DNA from: Casuarius casuarius
Taxonomy: Eukaryota; Chordata; Aves; Casuariiformes; Casuariidae
DNA length: 64,000 bases
Assembly: GCA_003342895.1 (NCBI GenBank)
Contig: PTFA01000407.1
Span: 283,134-347,133, forward strand
Direction of reading: 5' to 3'
In this document: in pieces, positions 23,060-36,870 of the stretch
How the letters are laid out: the number at the start of each line of letters is the position of its first letter
Position numbering within the stretch: position 1 is the first letter of the stretch
The notes under the pieces: model-generated
What the model was told of the DNA's origin: nothing
Databases searched by the model: none
What the model saw: the letters and a program-made list of their open reading frames with translations, nothing else
Translations under genes and position numbers: made by a program

Positions 23060-26000
23060 TATTCAAGACAATAAAAAATGGCAAATGGATGGTGCTTCTA
23101 GCCCGGAAAGAGGCAGAACATTAACTGGAGTGATCCAGAACAACGGAAAAGAGAGTCCTGGAGTCTGGCCTTGCACAGGTGTCTAGGCAGGCACCGGGAA
23201 ACTGGTGCCACTCTTGACACTTAGCTTTTGGGTGATGTTAAATTTGCATTGATTGGGCTAAAAAGCAGAATGCTACACTTGATACACAATCTGTATGTAA
23301 CTACTAGACCCTAAATGAAACAGCAAGCCTGTACACTGTCGAGCACTAATGACTTACTCTGGCAGCAAAGCAGGTCTTTACTAAACTCTACCAGAAGAAT
23401 TTGATCAGTAGCACTAGGCACTAAAAGATGTGAGATTTTTTTTATATTTCCACCCCTTGCTGTGGGGGAAATTTTATTCTATTTAATAAGTAATAGACAC
23501 TGTTCCCAGTGAAGGTAGCACCAAGCCGACACTCAAGGCGTTGCAAGTACAGAGCGCACAGGAATCTTTTGGTAAAGTAAATTTAAGTTAACTCGAACGC
23601 AAACTCTTCTAAATGCAGCCGTCTCACCAGTCCCAGCACTGTGTACTTCCAGCATTCGCTGAGCTCGATTCAGGTAACCTGAGCTCAGAAATGTGGGCCG
23701 GGAGGTCTAAACCCCCGTCCCTCGCCTGCCCTCCTGCAGCTTTGCAAATTCCCTGGCCCCTCTGCTCCAGCTTCCCAGGGAGAAATTGGTTATAATCAAT
23801 GCCTGGTGCTCCACAGGGATAAAAGGGAGAAAAGAGGAGGAAATGTTGACATACTGAGCCTTTTCTTTCATTTTCTTTGGCATATTGTATGTCTAAAACT
23901 TCATTTCAGCTGCTGCTGATGACATTCCCTCCCTCACGTAGGTGTCGTGAGGATTAACTGATAAAGGCTTGAAACAGCGTTTGAAAGATGAAATGCTTTG
24001 AGTGTTAAACACTACTATTTTTCCTGCTTGATGGCCTTGTATAGATTTTTTTGTCTCCAGAAAGCCTGCCAAAGTATTACTCATCTCTGGAAGCCTGCAT
24101 TCCTTCTAGGTCTTTTCTGACAGACATGCCTTTTGCAGATAATATTTTGTCCAGTGCTGCTTCTTATTCCTAAATAATGGCAATCATTGCAGGAATTGCC
24201 TAGAAAGAAAACCTTGAAATGCATCTCACCTGCTCAAAAGTTCTCCTCTTAATAACCCTTCGCGTTGTGAAATTGCAACGCTCCAAATGCAAAACCCCAG
24301 GCCCCAGAATTGCTTTTAATCCGCAGTCACCATGTCGCAGGCATATTGCAACTGGTACAGCTGCAACAGGAATCATGCTGGGGCACGGGCCACATATTTT
24401 AAAAGCGCGATGATTCACGCTTTTGAAAGAGCTCCATATACACCTTGCTGCCCTTCAAAGCTAATGTGGAAATTTGCACCTTTTTCGGAAAGCCTGCCAA
24501 TTGCTTGAGAGATGTAGGGTTTTCTTAATGACGCAAATCACTGGTTCAAAAGCAGCATCCAAGGGGCATCACACACTAAAAGCAGCATTAGCAGCTCACG
24601 ATGAGCTTCAGACAGCAGCAGAAAGAAAGCAAGCAGAAGAAAAGCCCTCCACTCGCCACATCTGCAATCTCTCTCAGATGGCCTGGATCCATGAGACATA
24701 AAAGCGATGCCAGTTTACATCCGCTGGGAGCGCAGCCCTGAATCTAGGGAAACGTGCAATTAACTCAGCGGTGTCTTTTCCGTGAAAAGGGACTTCAAGT
24801 TGGGGGAGGTTCGTGCTAAGTGGAATACCCTGCAAAGTATTCCCGGAGCTCTGAACGGCCTCTGGAGAGGAAACTCTTTAATCAGGTGTATTAGTTAGAT
24901 GCTAAAACCAGACATTGCAAATAGTTCCTTTATTTAAAGAACAATTTGAATAAAACGCAGAAGTCTGCGGACGAGTTTTAGGATGGTGCAGCTGCGCTGC
25001 CAGGCACCTGAGCGCACACGCTCCCTGCGCAGGGAGGTCCTGCGCCCGAGGAAGATGCAAGAGCCGGGCTCCTTACGAGAACTAGCAATAAGCACACAAC
25101 GGGAAAGCACACATTAAAATACAGCCACAGATTTCCAAGGCCGGTTTGTCTCTAGCAAGTAGAGTTCATGCTCTCACTTTTAGACGTGGCCCGAGGAGCC
25201 CAGTCTAGAGTCGAGGAAGCATGAAAGATCTGCGCGGCCATCTGGCCCGTCCGTCTGCTAGCGCAGGACTGTTCCCGACTGCCGCTTCCCCAGTGCAGTG
25301 CCCGATCCAGGCTTAGTGAATGGGTCAGGTAGCTTTCCACCACCTCCCTCCGAGAAACTCTTCCAAATCTCTCTCTCTCTGGAGTTTTGCATGATAATTA
25401 GCCTTTTTCCCAATTTTCCTCCCATCACCTGCCTGGACAGGTTCAGATAGTGGTCACCTTTGGTCGAGACTCAGCTAACGGTATCACCAGCTTTCCCAGG
25501 CAGGGGTAAACACGCAGGCCAAGCTCAGCTTGGCGGCGGCACACACTGGGCACGGCGCCCAGCTGGCCACCTCGTACCTGCACCGGAGCAGGGCGGCCTC
25601 CTGAGAGAGGGCTATAGCATCTCGTCAGTCAATATGATTTTGTTTTAAAGGACACTGAAAGCCTGTTACTCACTCAGGTTGATAACTTAAGAGCTGAATC
25701 ACCCTCTGGACTCGGAGACGGTGCCTTTCTTCATCTACATCACTCGCGAGTGAGTTTACAATTTTCTGAGTTGCCTGAAGTTAGGCGGGGGAATCCACAT
25801 CTTAGAAAATACCCAGATAAGTAGAGAGCTGCAGTCTGCTACAGAGAATCAATTCAGCACAGTAGTGAAGTATTATAGGAGCAGTCTATAATGTCATATA
25901 CATTAAAATCTATCTGACATATTTAACCCATTTTAGTATAAGTCCATTGCTTGCCTGCAAGTTAACAGGCTGTTTTCAGGCGAGGAATGCAATCTCCGTG

Positions 26001-28019
26001 TAAACCAAGAGGTTAGAATTGGATGTATAAGATGTCCTTTTGCCAACAAATCCCAGTTTGTCCAAACTGCACTGCATAACTTAAAGCGTCAGGCAGTCCC
26101 TCCAAGTGCAGCACGCTCGCTGCGGTTCTGCACAGGACAAGGTGTCGGGCTCAGCCACGCGAGGGCAGAAACCACCAGCTGGGACTTCTGCGGTGGAGGC
26201 TGTTAACCCTGCGACGTAGCCTGGGAGATGTCTCAGAGTATTCTGTGGCCAAAACATCTCCTACGGAAGCCAGTGAGATGTTTGTCATTGACTTCTTGGG
26301 AGCAAGGCTGACCATTAATCAGGTTGACTAGAGAAGCTTAGTACTAGTATGTCTACGTTCATAGACCAGCCAGGTGTGACTTCAGGCTTACAACCAGTAT
26401 TTCTATGACCATTTCTAAATTTTCTAAAATTCTCTTTAAAGATGAGACACTGGAAGTGTTGAGGTCAATAGAGATAGTGCTACTGAGCATCATCCTGAAT
26501 CAAGCTCTGAGAGAGACCCAAACCCATCACACGCTCACAGTGCTGCCGGACTGGCACATCCCCAACACACGCGTTTCCTAACCAGAAAGCAGAGATGTGG
26601 TCCACTCTACTCAAAAGCGTGCGCCATGTTCTGGCTGGTATTTTATTTCCCCTGAGGAAAGAGCAGACAGAAACACTCGCCCAAGATACCCAGAGACATG
26701 AACGTACATTATAGTTTCTGAGCTCCTGCCATGATATGCTATAATTGATGTTGACAGATATAGGTACATGACCTATATAAGACGTTGCCCTGAGAGCGTG
26801 GTGAGGAAAATAGCCTTCTCGTAGGAAGGCTTGTGCCCAAACCAGCAGCCTGTGAGCTCCCCGGAGAGATCTTTATTCGCGCTGCAAAGTATAGTGAACA
26901 CATGCAAGCTGCGGAGAGCGCTGCTCTCTTGAAGGCTGATGTGATAATAGCGGGGCAAGGAAGGAAACCTCCCTGCTGACACTCGGCAGGTCGGAGGGCA
27001 GGGGAGGAAACCAGCCCCCGAGGGAACAGGGAGGCTGGTCATTTGCTCGGTCCTCCTGTTGCAGCAGGAGGGCTGTGGTCTGCAATGTTGCCCTGCAAAT
27101 TCCCCCCCAAGAGTCAGGAACCACAGAAACACTGGATAACCTGGCAGTGGGAGCAGCTCCCGCTGGGGCGGTCACAGGGTAGCACGGGGAAAAGCCGTGC
27201 TGCCCTCGCACTAAAAGCGGGAGAGGGGCAAGGCGCAGGGCCAGCCGGATGGGCTCGTGCCATCCCGGCAAAATCCCTGCATGTCACAGTGAAGCAAGGC
27301 AGCACAGTTCTCTGCGGGAGTCGGGTGAAGCAGGAGCAGGCAGAAGGGAAAAGCACGTTTCAGCTCCTGGCCACTCCGCGCTCAGGAGACGGAGGGAGGA
27401 GGTGGAGGGCCGGGAGCCGGGCGTTTGCTGCCACGGCCCCCCTCCCACACCCGTGCCTTTGGGAGTTAGTGCAGTGACCAAAATCTGACTGTTCGGTAAC
27501 GCTGGCAAGTGACTGTGTCCAAATCCCCCGCTGCGGGCGGAGAGAGGAGATCACAGGGAGATGACAGCATAATTTTCACTACTGCCCGGCACTAACCGGC
27601 TTGTTCAGTGCTGGAGCAACTCAAGGGCACGGGCAGCCTGGAGAGCATTGGGGCTTCGCTCATCCCCGTCGGGGCCCTGACCAGCCCCGGGCCCAGCGCC
27701 CCACGTGACATGGGGCAGAGAAAGGGCCGTCACCTCTCCAGTCCCTGGGGCTGTGTCCCCCCCTTCCATTTTCTAGGCCTGCCCCGTTTTTCAGAGCTGT
27801 CCCCCAGCCTGGGGCTGGCTCCCAGCACGGCGCCTGGCTGCGCAGCCACGGGCCAGCCCGCGGGCAGCTGCTACACCAAGCAGCTTCGTCCCCTCCCGCT
27901 GAAACCTCCAGTCCGTCCCAAAAGCAAGTAAGGCTGTTCAAAGACAGGCCGCTACCCCATTAAAGAGTCCATTCCCCAATTTAACATCCTCCTCTCCACG
28001 CTTTGCTCTCCTGCTCTGC

Positions 28020-28230
28020 CGACCTTTGCTTGCAAGGTCCCGCCGACGTACACGCAGCCGGGTTCGCCCGCCTCCGTGTCACCCCTCGGCTCGACACGGG
28101 AACAGGGACTCGCACCGCGACCTGCTCTCGGCGGGCTCCCGCGAGCCGCCGGCCCCTCGCTCTCCTCCTCCGCCACGTCTCCGCCACCGATTTCTTTCCA
28201 AAGGAACGCCGGAGTCCGCCACGATTTTTT
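28020..28230. promoter_or_regulatory. CpG-rich block in GNAO1 intron
   Basis: About 200 bases dense in CpG, including several CCGCC and CGACA words, between exons 8B and 7A. Directly after it the sequence turns AT-rich and runs to a well-formed poly(A) signal at 28399. This CpG-block-then-poly(A) arrangement could be part of an extended GoB 3'UTR, a small noncoding transcription unit or a decayed retrocopy. No open frame here resembles a known protein. Confidence 0.3.
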
Positions 28231-28398
28231 TCTTGTGCCAGTTTCTCGCTGTGAATCATTTTTCCTGCATGTTTGATGGCCCAAACTGTATTAACTGTAA
28301 TTTTGTACGAAGAGTGACTGTCCATTGGTTTAATAGAATGTTAGTTATTGTAATAATTTATTGGCTGTCGGTAATGTATTTATTAGTTACAAAATGTT

Positions 28399-28404
28399 AA
28401 TAAA
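28399..28404 (+). terminator. strong candidate poly(A) signal
   Basis: AATAAA is followed within 30-40 bases by TCTTTTCTAGTGTGAGAG and a T-rich run, a good GU/U-rich downstream element. The preceding 150 bases are AT-rich with TGTA words, as is typical of vertebrate 3' ends. It could terminate a very long GoB 3'UTR (about 8.5 kb) or a separate intronic transcript. Confidence 0.45.
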
Positions 28405-31400
28405 GTGCCAGCTCTTTTCTAGTGTGAGAGGGTTTTTATTGCGTCTCCCTTGAGCGTGTTAAATCTCTTGAAACTGTTAGGTGCTGTACTTTGGCTCCAT
28501 GCACGCACCTCTACGACACATGCACATGCTTTCCCAGCTCCTGCAAAGATGCTGGGAAGCATCTGTCAGACAGACGCCAGTTATCTGTCACGTCTTCTTT
28601 CTCCTGCAGGTAAGGAAATTGAAAAAGATACGACCAAAAGGTATTTATTTTATAGCAGTGTTTGGTTTGGTTTTGGTTTCTTTTCCTGAAGTAGAAAAAC
28701 AGCTCTACCACGGTTCGTGCTTGTTCCTTGGCTGCTTGAAATTAGACTCTTTCCCTTCTCAAATTCCTCAGCGCTGTTTTTATGTGAGCAAGCTTGGAAA
28801 TACATTGGTGAATGATTACTGTCGAGAACCGGGTGTATCTGTGCATCCTACTGCCAGCGTGGTCCAGGGAGCCGCAGCGGCTTAGTGCAAAGCTTGAAAC
28901 GGCGCCGGTGCTGAGCCGCCACTGGTGCTGGGCCGCCGCGGCCTCGGTGCTGGGCTGGTCGCGGCTGAGGAGACTTTTGGCGCCCAAACCCTACCGAGAA
29001 ACTGCACCTTTCTCCAGGCAAACGGAGCCAGCGCCAGCTTTCGTGCAGCGAGTTCATGCGTCAGGCTCCGGCTGGTGTTGCATGCACACAGGGAAAATAG
29101 CTATTTTTGCTTCATTCCAATAAATCATGCTTTTTCCCCATAACAGCAACACAATACTTGGAGTACCTTTCTGTCCCTTTAAAATAACGCTTGTGTCAGT
29201 TTTTTCTTTCATATTTAAACCAAAGGTCTTCCATTATTTGCAGCATGAATTAGAAACCAAGAATAGGAACTTGAAGAAACCAAGGCAAAATTTTCCATTA
29301 ACCTCTGCCTAAGAAAACTAAATGTTCTCCTTACTGATTCCACCTATTTTCAGTGATATAACTTTGGTGTAAGCTGTTCCCAGACACGCGTTCTCATACA
29401 GCCCGTCCTGCAGATAAGATAGAATAATGGCCAGTTCCGAGAAGAACAAATTACATTAAAAAGTCCTTTCTCTTTGAACAATTTCACTGGGGATTTTTTA
29501 AAGCTTCCTCTAGGATGCCATCCTGTCCAGACCTTCTGCATGGACACCCAGGGCTCAGGAGTTATCAGTTATTTTCATTGCGCTTGGGACCTTCATTCCC
29601 CCAGATACGTCCTTTGTTTCCTCCACCCCTCCACCAATAATACCATTCCCCCCCCTTTTCTTTTTTTAATATATGAGACAACATAAGGGATGAACAAGGA
29701 AGCAAAAACCACCCAGATCACCTGCCATGAAAATCTCAAGGCCCAGCATTTTTGCCAAGGCCACTTGATCAAGTCACGGGAAGAAAAGCCGCATCCATTT
29801 GCGGCATTTTTTTCTTTGTCCCTGTGAATAAAATTTTTTAAAAGATAAGGATCGAATAGGGTCCAGAAGCTTTGGAAAGCGACTGCTCTGCATTCATAGC
29901 TACTCTTTGTCAAACAAAAGCCAGTGCAATCTCAAGGTTACGAGCCTATTAAGAGAAAATCAGACATGTGCTAAATTTTGCATGCAGCATCTACAGTCAA
30001 ACCGTAGCTAATAAAATGATTCGCTAATAAAATATTCATGGTAAACTCCAAAACGTGTAATTGGGTCATCATTTCAGTAGGGACCATGTACGTTCTCCTG
30101 ACTCTTAGGTAAGTCTAAAGCCCCCGTTGCGCCACCAGCGCGCGATAGGAGGGGTTTCCCAAGCGGTCGCTGTCTCCGAGCACNCCTCAACCCTCCTTCC
30201 TGCTCTTGTGCTTCGCACAACACTTTTCTACAGAGCTGCGTCTTGCTTTGTGAGTGGCAGGTAGCAAAGGCAGGACTTTAACTGCTCATCCCCGAGAACC
30301 GGTTTCAGAGACCCTCCTGCAAAACGAGACAGGTCATGCAAGTGTCCCACTGGCACGGTCAGGGGCAGAAATGCAAGTTCTTACTCGGACTTCACTGATT
30401 TCTTGTTTCTCATGGGTAGTTTGGCAGGTACAAGTAGTCAACCAGGTGAATATATGCATTGAAAAAGTGGATGGACTGCCTAATATTTCTCCCCATCTTC
30501 AGTGAAACAGTAGGAAATAACTGGTTCTTAAAATAAACACAGACAACGATGGAGAAAAGAGTTTTTGAGAGCTCCTGCAGAACCATATCTATCCTAACCA
30601 GTTGCACCGCTGCATTCCCACCCTTGGCACTAACAGCTAGTGCATGCAACTGGCCGCAGAGACACATCTTGCAGCAATTTAAACAAAGCATTAAAATACT
30701 CTGCTTACTGGTGTGGCAACTAATTCGGAGTAGGCTGGCCTCATCTGCTCCCTTCACTGCTCTTTCCCTCTCTCCTGTCTGCTCTCCCCTCCTTCCTGGT
30801 AACAGCTCCTGCAGCATGGTGGAAACAGGCTTTACGTGATGTTTGCCCACGTGCGAAAGGCCAATGCATTAAAAAGCTGCGACTTGTAGCGAATCGCCTC
30901 TGTCCGTGTTCCTGCTAAAACTCTTCCATGCTTAGTCTCCCCAGAGCAGCACGCTCAGGAGAGCTGCNAGATGGGCTGGTGGACAGTAGCTGCATTTATT
31001 TCCTACGTGCAGCAGTGCTGGGATTTCTTAGCAATGACCTGGCTGTCACCATGGCATTTTCAAAGATGAAGAACAGCTCTCAAGGGGTGTAAGGGCCCAG
31101 CTAGAATATGATGTCCCCCAGCCTCTGGGGAATCTCCAGCCATGTGCTCAGCACCAGTCTCGCTGGCACAGCACTGGTGGTTTGGCGTAACGAGCAACCT
31201 GCTGCCACAAATCCACCCAAATCCCCACGCCCTGTGCTTCCCGGTGGCTGACTGCTCTGTCTTTCCTTTAGACTCTGTGAATGGCTCTTCGGGTGCTCCC
31301 AGCCCCTGAAGATGCGTCAGTCCAGAGACAAACNGCGAGACTGAAGGGCTGCAGCTGCAGTCCGCTTTCCCAGTCCTCTGCCTTTAGGCAGGTGACGAGC

Positions 31401-31683
31401 AAACGACCGTGTTTTTCCCCTATTCTTTGAAGCTCCAGGTATGAGCCTTTGCTAGGAGCAGACCGTCAAGAGGCTCCGTGGAGAGGAGCGGCTGGAGGCC
31501 GCGGCACGGGGCAGGCTCAGTGCTGCGCGTGGGGATCCTGCTCGCTGGGACCCTCCCCACTCCTCCAGCCTGCCTTGACCTGAGGAGAACACGCCACCTT
31601 CTCCTCAGCCTTTGTAACCATTCTCATGTTTATCACNGTCTTATTTTAGAGATTTTTGCTTTCTAACCATTTCAGTTTGGAAA

Positions 31684-31934
<251 letters not shown>

Positions 31935-32630
31935 TGATGGCTGCCCAGCCTGCCCGGGGCAGGAAGCAGTGATGACACACATGACCTTGCAGCATGGACA
32001 CGGGGGTTAGGAAGAGGCATGCCAAGGTCCGACCAGAGAACTTGGCTTAAAGCCNGGGAAATACGTTCCATGAGAGCGGCCTCGCGCAGGGGCAGAGCTG
32101 CCAGACTGTCCTGTTTACCATCTCACCCACAGAGAAGGGGAGGAGGTGATAGATCATCTCCCCAGGGCAGCAAAAGAGCTGCCCACCTTCGGGAGGGCTG
32201 GGCACTTCTGCGACCCCAAGGGCTGTCTCTTAGGGATGAATCCTGCCCTGCGCAGGGTAAATTCTTGTGGCAAAGGTGTACAACCTGCCAACGGGACAGA
32301 GAGGCAGATCTCAAAGGTGCCATCCGAATGCAGAAGGCTCTGCAGTCTAAAGCACCACTAGTAGCTGGTGGAGCAACACAATCATCTTGAGTGCTTGTGA
32401 TAATGTTAAGGATGTTTTCCTCCTCCCTTAGAAGTTTATAGTCAATCTGTGCCTGAGACCATACTCCTGAGATGTTGAATAAATGCAAGCTTGAGGTCCT
32501 CTTTCCAGTCCCTCAGTGTAAACCCTGGTCCTGCATACACTTAACCCCCATGCTCAGCTTCTCAACTACGAGAGCTGTCTGTTTCCCACAGAAATTAAGC
32601 CCTTGCACAAGGGCTGGAAAAGGGAGCTGT

Positions 32631-32653
32631 CTCCCTCCCTCCCTCCCTCCCTT
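32631..32653. repeat. (CTCC)n simple repeat
   Basis: About five tandem tetranucleotide units of the CTCC/TCCC type form a pure pyrimidine run in the GNAO1 intron between exons 7A and 8A. It is a likely length-polymorphic microsatellite. Confidence 0.9.
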
Positions 32654-34243
32654 TGCAAGGGTTTCCAGATCCCTCTGGCATCTGTCTCTGCAGCAGCTCA
32701 CCGTTCATCAAAACAAAGATTGTTATCAACCTTTGCAGCCTCCTTCTTGGTTTTAGCTGTTACTTTGTTTCTAATGGAAATTCATGACNCTCGGTAGTTT
32801 AGGTTGCTTGTTGTGAGACCAGTAAGTGTTCTTTACAATGTAAATGGAGAGTATTTTTAAAAAGTCTGACCATACTGAATTGCAAAATGGAGAACCAGGG
32901 GCATTGATGAGTTGCAGACTGCTCACCCTGCCCAACACGAGCAATCACTGTCAGCCAGGAACCCCATGTGGCAACATCTCTGATGGTCAGGATTACTGCT
33001 GGTCTTACTTGGGGTTTCCTTAAATATGAGCTAAAGCACCTAAAAACTACCTAGCTGGATCAAACTATCGTGTCGCATCACCTGTTTGTGCCAGTGGCCA
33101 GAGTCAGAGACCTCAGAAAAAGGCATAAAACCAGGTAGTCCATGGGGGTTATTTTAGCCCTTACAGTCCATCTTAGAAGTAGGATGATGGATGTTCAGGA
33201 AGAAGCTTGCAGACAGTCTTTGGCCTCATGCCTGCGAGATACTCACATTCACCAGCAGAGGATCCAATGCAGAAACGTTCTCGGTGACGCAGAGCAAACC
33301 AGTGTCCGTGCTGGTCTGGAAGGCGGATTTCCACACCACTCGCCCCATGCTCCAACCTCNGGGCAAGCTGCTCTCGCACCCACCCATCCAGGGCTCCACC
33401 AATTCATCTTGCCTAACCGCGATACGCAGCTAGTCCAGACCTGGCACGTAAAGCAAAAATCTGAAGGTATACCAGCACCCAAACAGATGGTGAGCGCGCC
33501 AGCGTGGGCAGCGACAAGCGCAATCGGCTCTGGCAGGACACCTTTGCGTTAGCCAGCTTCCCCACGTGTTGCACAAGGACTTCCTAGCTATGGTTTCACG
33601 GATTTTTTTTCAGCTAAATTATCTGCCACCTTCTGTCATGGTCAAGTTCACGTGCACCAATTTATGCACAGGAAAAGGCAAAAATGCAGATCTACATCTC
33701 TCACCAGCCCTCTAAAGGAAAGAGCAAAAAATAGGAAATACTTATTAAAAAAAAAAAAAAAAAAGCAGTCCAGACATTAAAAGAACAAAACCAGCACCAC
33801 GAGACTCCCTCAGATAACACTGCCAATGCCCAACAGCTGCATTCCCCAAAAGCTCCCGCGTAACAGACAGCGATCGGGACACGTTGTGGAAAGTCATGGA
33901 GGTGGGAGGAATTAGCACAGAGCTGGCAGCCACTACCGTAGCGGATGTGACACTGCGACAGGCAGTCCCCGACTGCTNGCTTCCCCGCGGCCAAACGCCG
34001 TATGTTGAGATTCCTCCCGGTTCTTACACAGCACTTGCAGTTTACGCCCACCAAAAGTCACCGTCCTGCAACCCTTCCCCACGCAGCACCGGCAGCAGGA
34101 TTAGGCCATGTGCCGCTGAAAAGAGCGGGGAGTTGATTTCCTCAAATGTACTTCTCCCATGTTTTTACTACCTTGAATACTTCTGTATTGGGTAAAATTC
34201 TAGAGGAAATAGACCTTTTAATAGCACATGTCTGTGAAATCAC

Positions 34244-34269
34244 AAAAAAAAAAAATTTTTTTTTTTTTT
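34244..34269. repeat. A12/T14 palindromic homopolymer junction
   Basis: Twelve A residues are followed directly by fourteen T residues, giving a self-complementary block able to form a hairpin. It lies in intron sequence. It may be a slippage product or two abutting poly(A) tails in opposite orientation, but no flanking element is recognisable. Confidence 0.85.
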
Positions 34270-35676
34270 AAAGTGAAAACAGCTTGACTTAGAGAAAAGA
34301 ACAAAAATCAGGAAAACGTCATAGAAACAGACATCAATTCCGAATTTTCTACAGGAGAGACAAAAAATAACCGTCCAAATTCAGAGGCTTTGGCACCTCC
34401 TACAAATATCTCGATGTCTCTGAAGTATTTTGCCCAGCGCATGACCAACCTAAACGCAAGGACGCCTTTGGNGAGGTGGCCGGAGGGGCGAGGGCTCTGC
34501 TCCGGTCCTCTCCAGCGGGGCTGAGCCACCTCCCCGAATGGCACGAGCACCCCAACGTTTACACTTGATGTTTTTAGGCCTCTCTGCATAAAAGCAGTAA
34601 TTTTTTCTCCCGTTCCCAGCCGAGGGCAGCCGGGCGCGCGGGCTGAGCCCCGCGGGGGCGTTTCGGCCCCGGGGGAGCCGGCCCCTCTGCCCCTCGCGCC
34701 CCGGTGCTTCGCCCGGCCCTTGCACTGCCCCAGACTGCCGTGGTCGCGCAGGATAACCCAGCTCCAGGGGGAGGGATGGAGCTTTTCCAGCACATCCCAA
34801 AGGGAGAGATCTTTGAAAAAACCTAAATAAAGCAGTCGCCTGAGCGAGAAACAGTCCCGAGAACATAATAGCGAGGGAAAGGCCCAAGGGACTCAGCTGT
34901 CCCCACACCCCATGGCTTCTCCTGCTACCTGTGATGGCTGCCCCGAGGGGAGGCCCCACGCTGCCCTCCCCAGCCCAGGGCCTCACCTCCCTGCGCACCG
35001 GCACCAAGGAGCGAAACCGGAGAGCTTGAAAAGGAAAATAGACCTCCAGATAACAGCAGCTCTCCCAAAGGCAATTTCAGGGGTGTAATTCGGGCTTTGT
35101 GTCTTTCTGTGAGGGGCCAAGCCAGCCACTCTCGCCGCCGTAAGTGGCTTAACGTAGCACCGCACATTTTTCGGCTCTGACGTCTGGCCNACCTCCAGCC
35201 CGCCACGCAAAAATGAGACTGCCCGAGCGCAGGCGGACAGCCCCGCGCCGGCCCCCGAGCGCCCCACGGGGACTGGGGGGGTGAGTCCCCCACCCAACCT
35301 CGCCGGGCCACGGCCGCCATGGCGTCGCGTGAGGTGACGTGACACAGGGACTCACCGGCACGCAGCGAGGCAGTGTCGGCGTCCCTCCGGCAGCAGGGCC
35401 GGCTGGGCAGGCGCAGCTGGAGGCCGTTGTCTTTCCTGAGGGGGAAACGCGGAGCAGGTGGGAAGGCCCAGGGCAGCGGCACCTGGGGATGGCGGCACCT
35501 CCGAAGCTGCCCACCCCTCTGGGGGCGGCCATGGGGCCTTGTGCTGTCCCAACAAGCCAGGCCAGGGCCGTGGCCACCTTGCCTGCTCTTAACGAAAACG
35601 CTGGGTTTGCTGCATTTCCTAAAAAATGGGGCCCTGGTGGTCGGCACTAGGAAGGCCACCGGTGCACGGCCCCTGA

Positions 35677-35904
<228 letters not shown>

Positions 35905-35997
35905 CCCCCCGGCGCCCGCCGCGGCGAAGCGACTGCGCTGGTAACGGTCACGGCGCGAGGAGAAACGAGCAGAAAACAGCAACACAACCACACACAA

Positions 35998-35999
<2 letters not shown>

Positions 36000-36031
<32 letters not shown>
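36000..36031. repeat. (CA)n microsatellite in GoA 3'UTR
   Basis: About sixteen CA units, preceded by imperfect ACAACCACA repeats from about 35980. It lies roughly 100 nt after the GoA stop codon, so it is transcribed in GoA mRNA, and it is likely to be length-polymorphic. Confidence 0.95.
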
Positions 36032-36032
<1 letters not shown>

Positions 36033-36136
36033 GGCAAAGCGAAACAAAAAGAAACAACAACCAAATCAAACGAGAGGAAAAAAAAATCTTAATCATAATC
36101 ATGCAAGTTGGTAAATAAAAAGGCATAATGAAAAAT

Positions 36137-36166
36137 TATATATATAAGTATATATATATATATAAA
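36137..36166. repeat. (TA)n repeat in GoA 3'UTR
   Basis: Alternating TA dinucleotides interrupted once by AAG, followed by a short A tract. It lies in the GoA 3'UTR. A further shorter TA run occurs at about 37981-37998. Confidence 0.9.
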
Positions 36167-36419
36167 AAAAGAAATCCACAACCACCTTTTTAGTTTGTCT
36201 CAAAGAGCTGTGGGCAGAAGCGGTTTCCCAGGCTGATTCCAGCCCTTTCTAGTAAAGTCACGGAAATTTAAAAAGATCGGTTAAATAAGCCAAGAAAAAT
36301 CCCACCAGGGTTNGTAGGTGGTCTGCCCATCTTTTAAGCCTGAAGGAGCCTATGAGTTTTTAAAGGAACCTCTTCCTTAAAACATACAGCGGCGATGTTA
36401 TTTTTNACGACGACGTTGC

Positions 36420-36870
36420 GTGCGGGGGCCCCGGGGGCAGGTGGGGAAAGGGGAATTTTCCCGTCTTTCTTTTTCTCTGGCCCGCCTCTCCGGAGGGCTC
36501 CCTCGCAGCCCGGGGCCGCCCCACTTTGGGGCCGAGCTGTCGGCGCCCGCCGCTCCTGGCCGGCTCCGGGGGGTTTCGCAGCCAGCAAAACCCGGGGCCG
36601 GAGCCGGGGCGGCACAGCCGACTCTCGTGGGGCCACCGCCAGCCACGCCGGCTGCAGAGGGATGCTTCTCCTCCCGTCATTTCTTTGACCGGGTCTTTTT
36701 TTTTNAATTATTATTATTTATTAGTCTTACTGTTCTTATTTCTCACGCGCCGAAAGCCGGGCTCCGGCCCCGGCCCCGCACCCTCGCCCAACCGTGCCCC
36801 GTGCCCACGGCCTGGGGCTGCATTGCCCCGGGGGCCCGAGCGGGGCCCGGGCGACTCTCTGCATTTCAAA
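36420..36870. other. GC/CpG-rich island within the GoA 3'UTR
   Basis: A very GC-rich stretch with frequent CCGG, CGCCG and GGGGCC words inside the expected 3'UTR, flanked by AT-rich DNA. Two N bases (36406 and 36705) lie at its edges, which suggests it was hard to sequence. It could be structured mRNA, a CpG island or an antisense promoter. None of these can be decided here. Confidence 0.5.
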
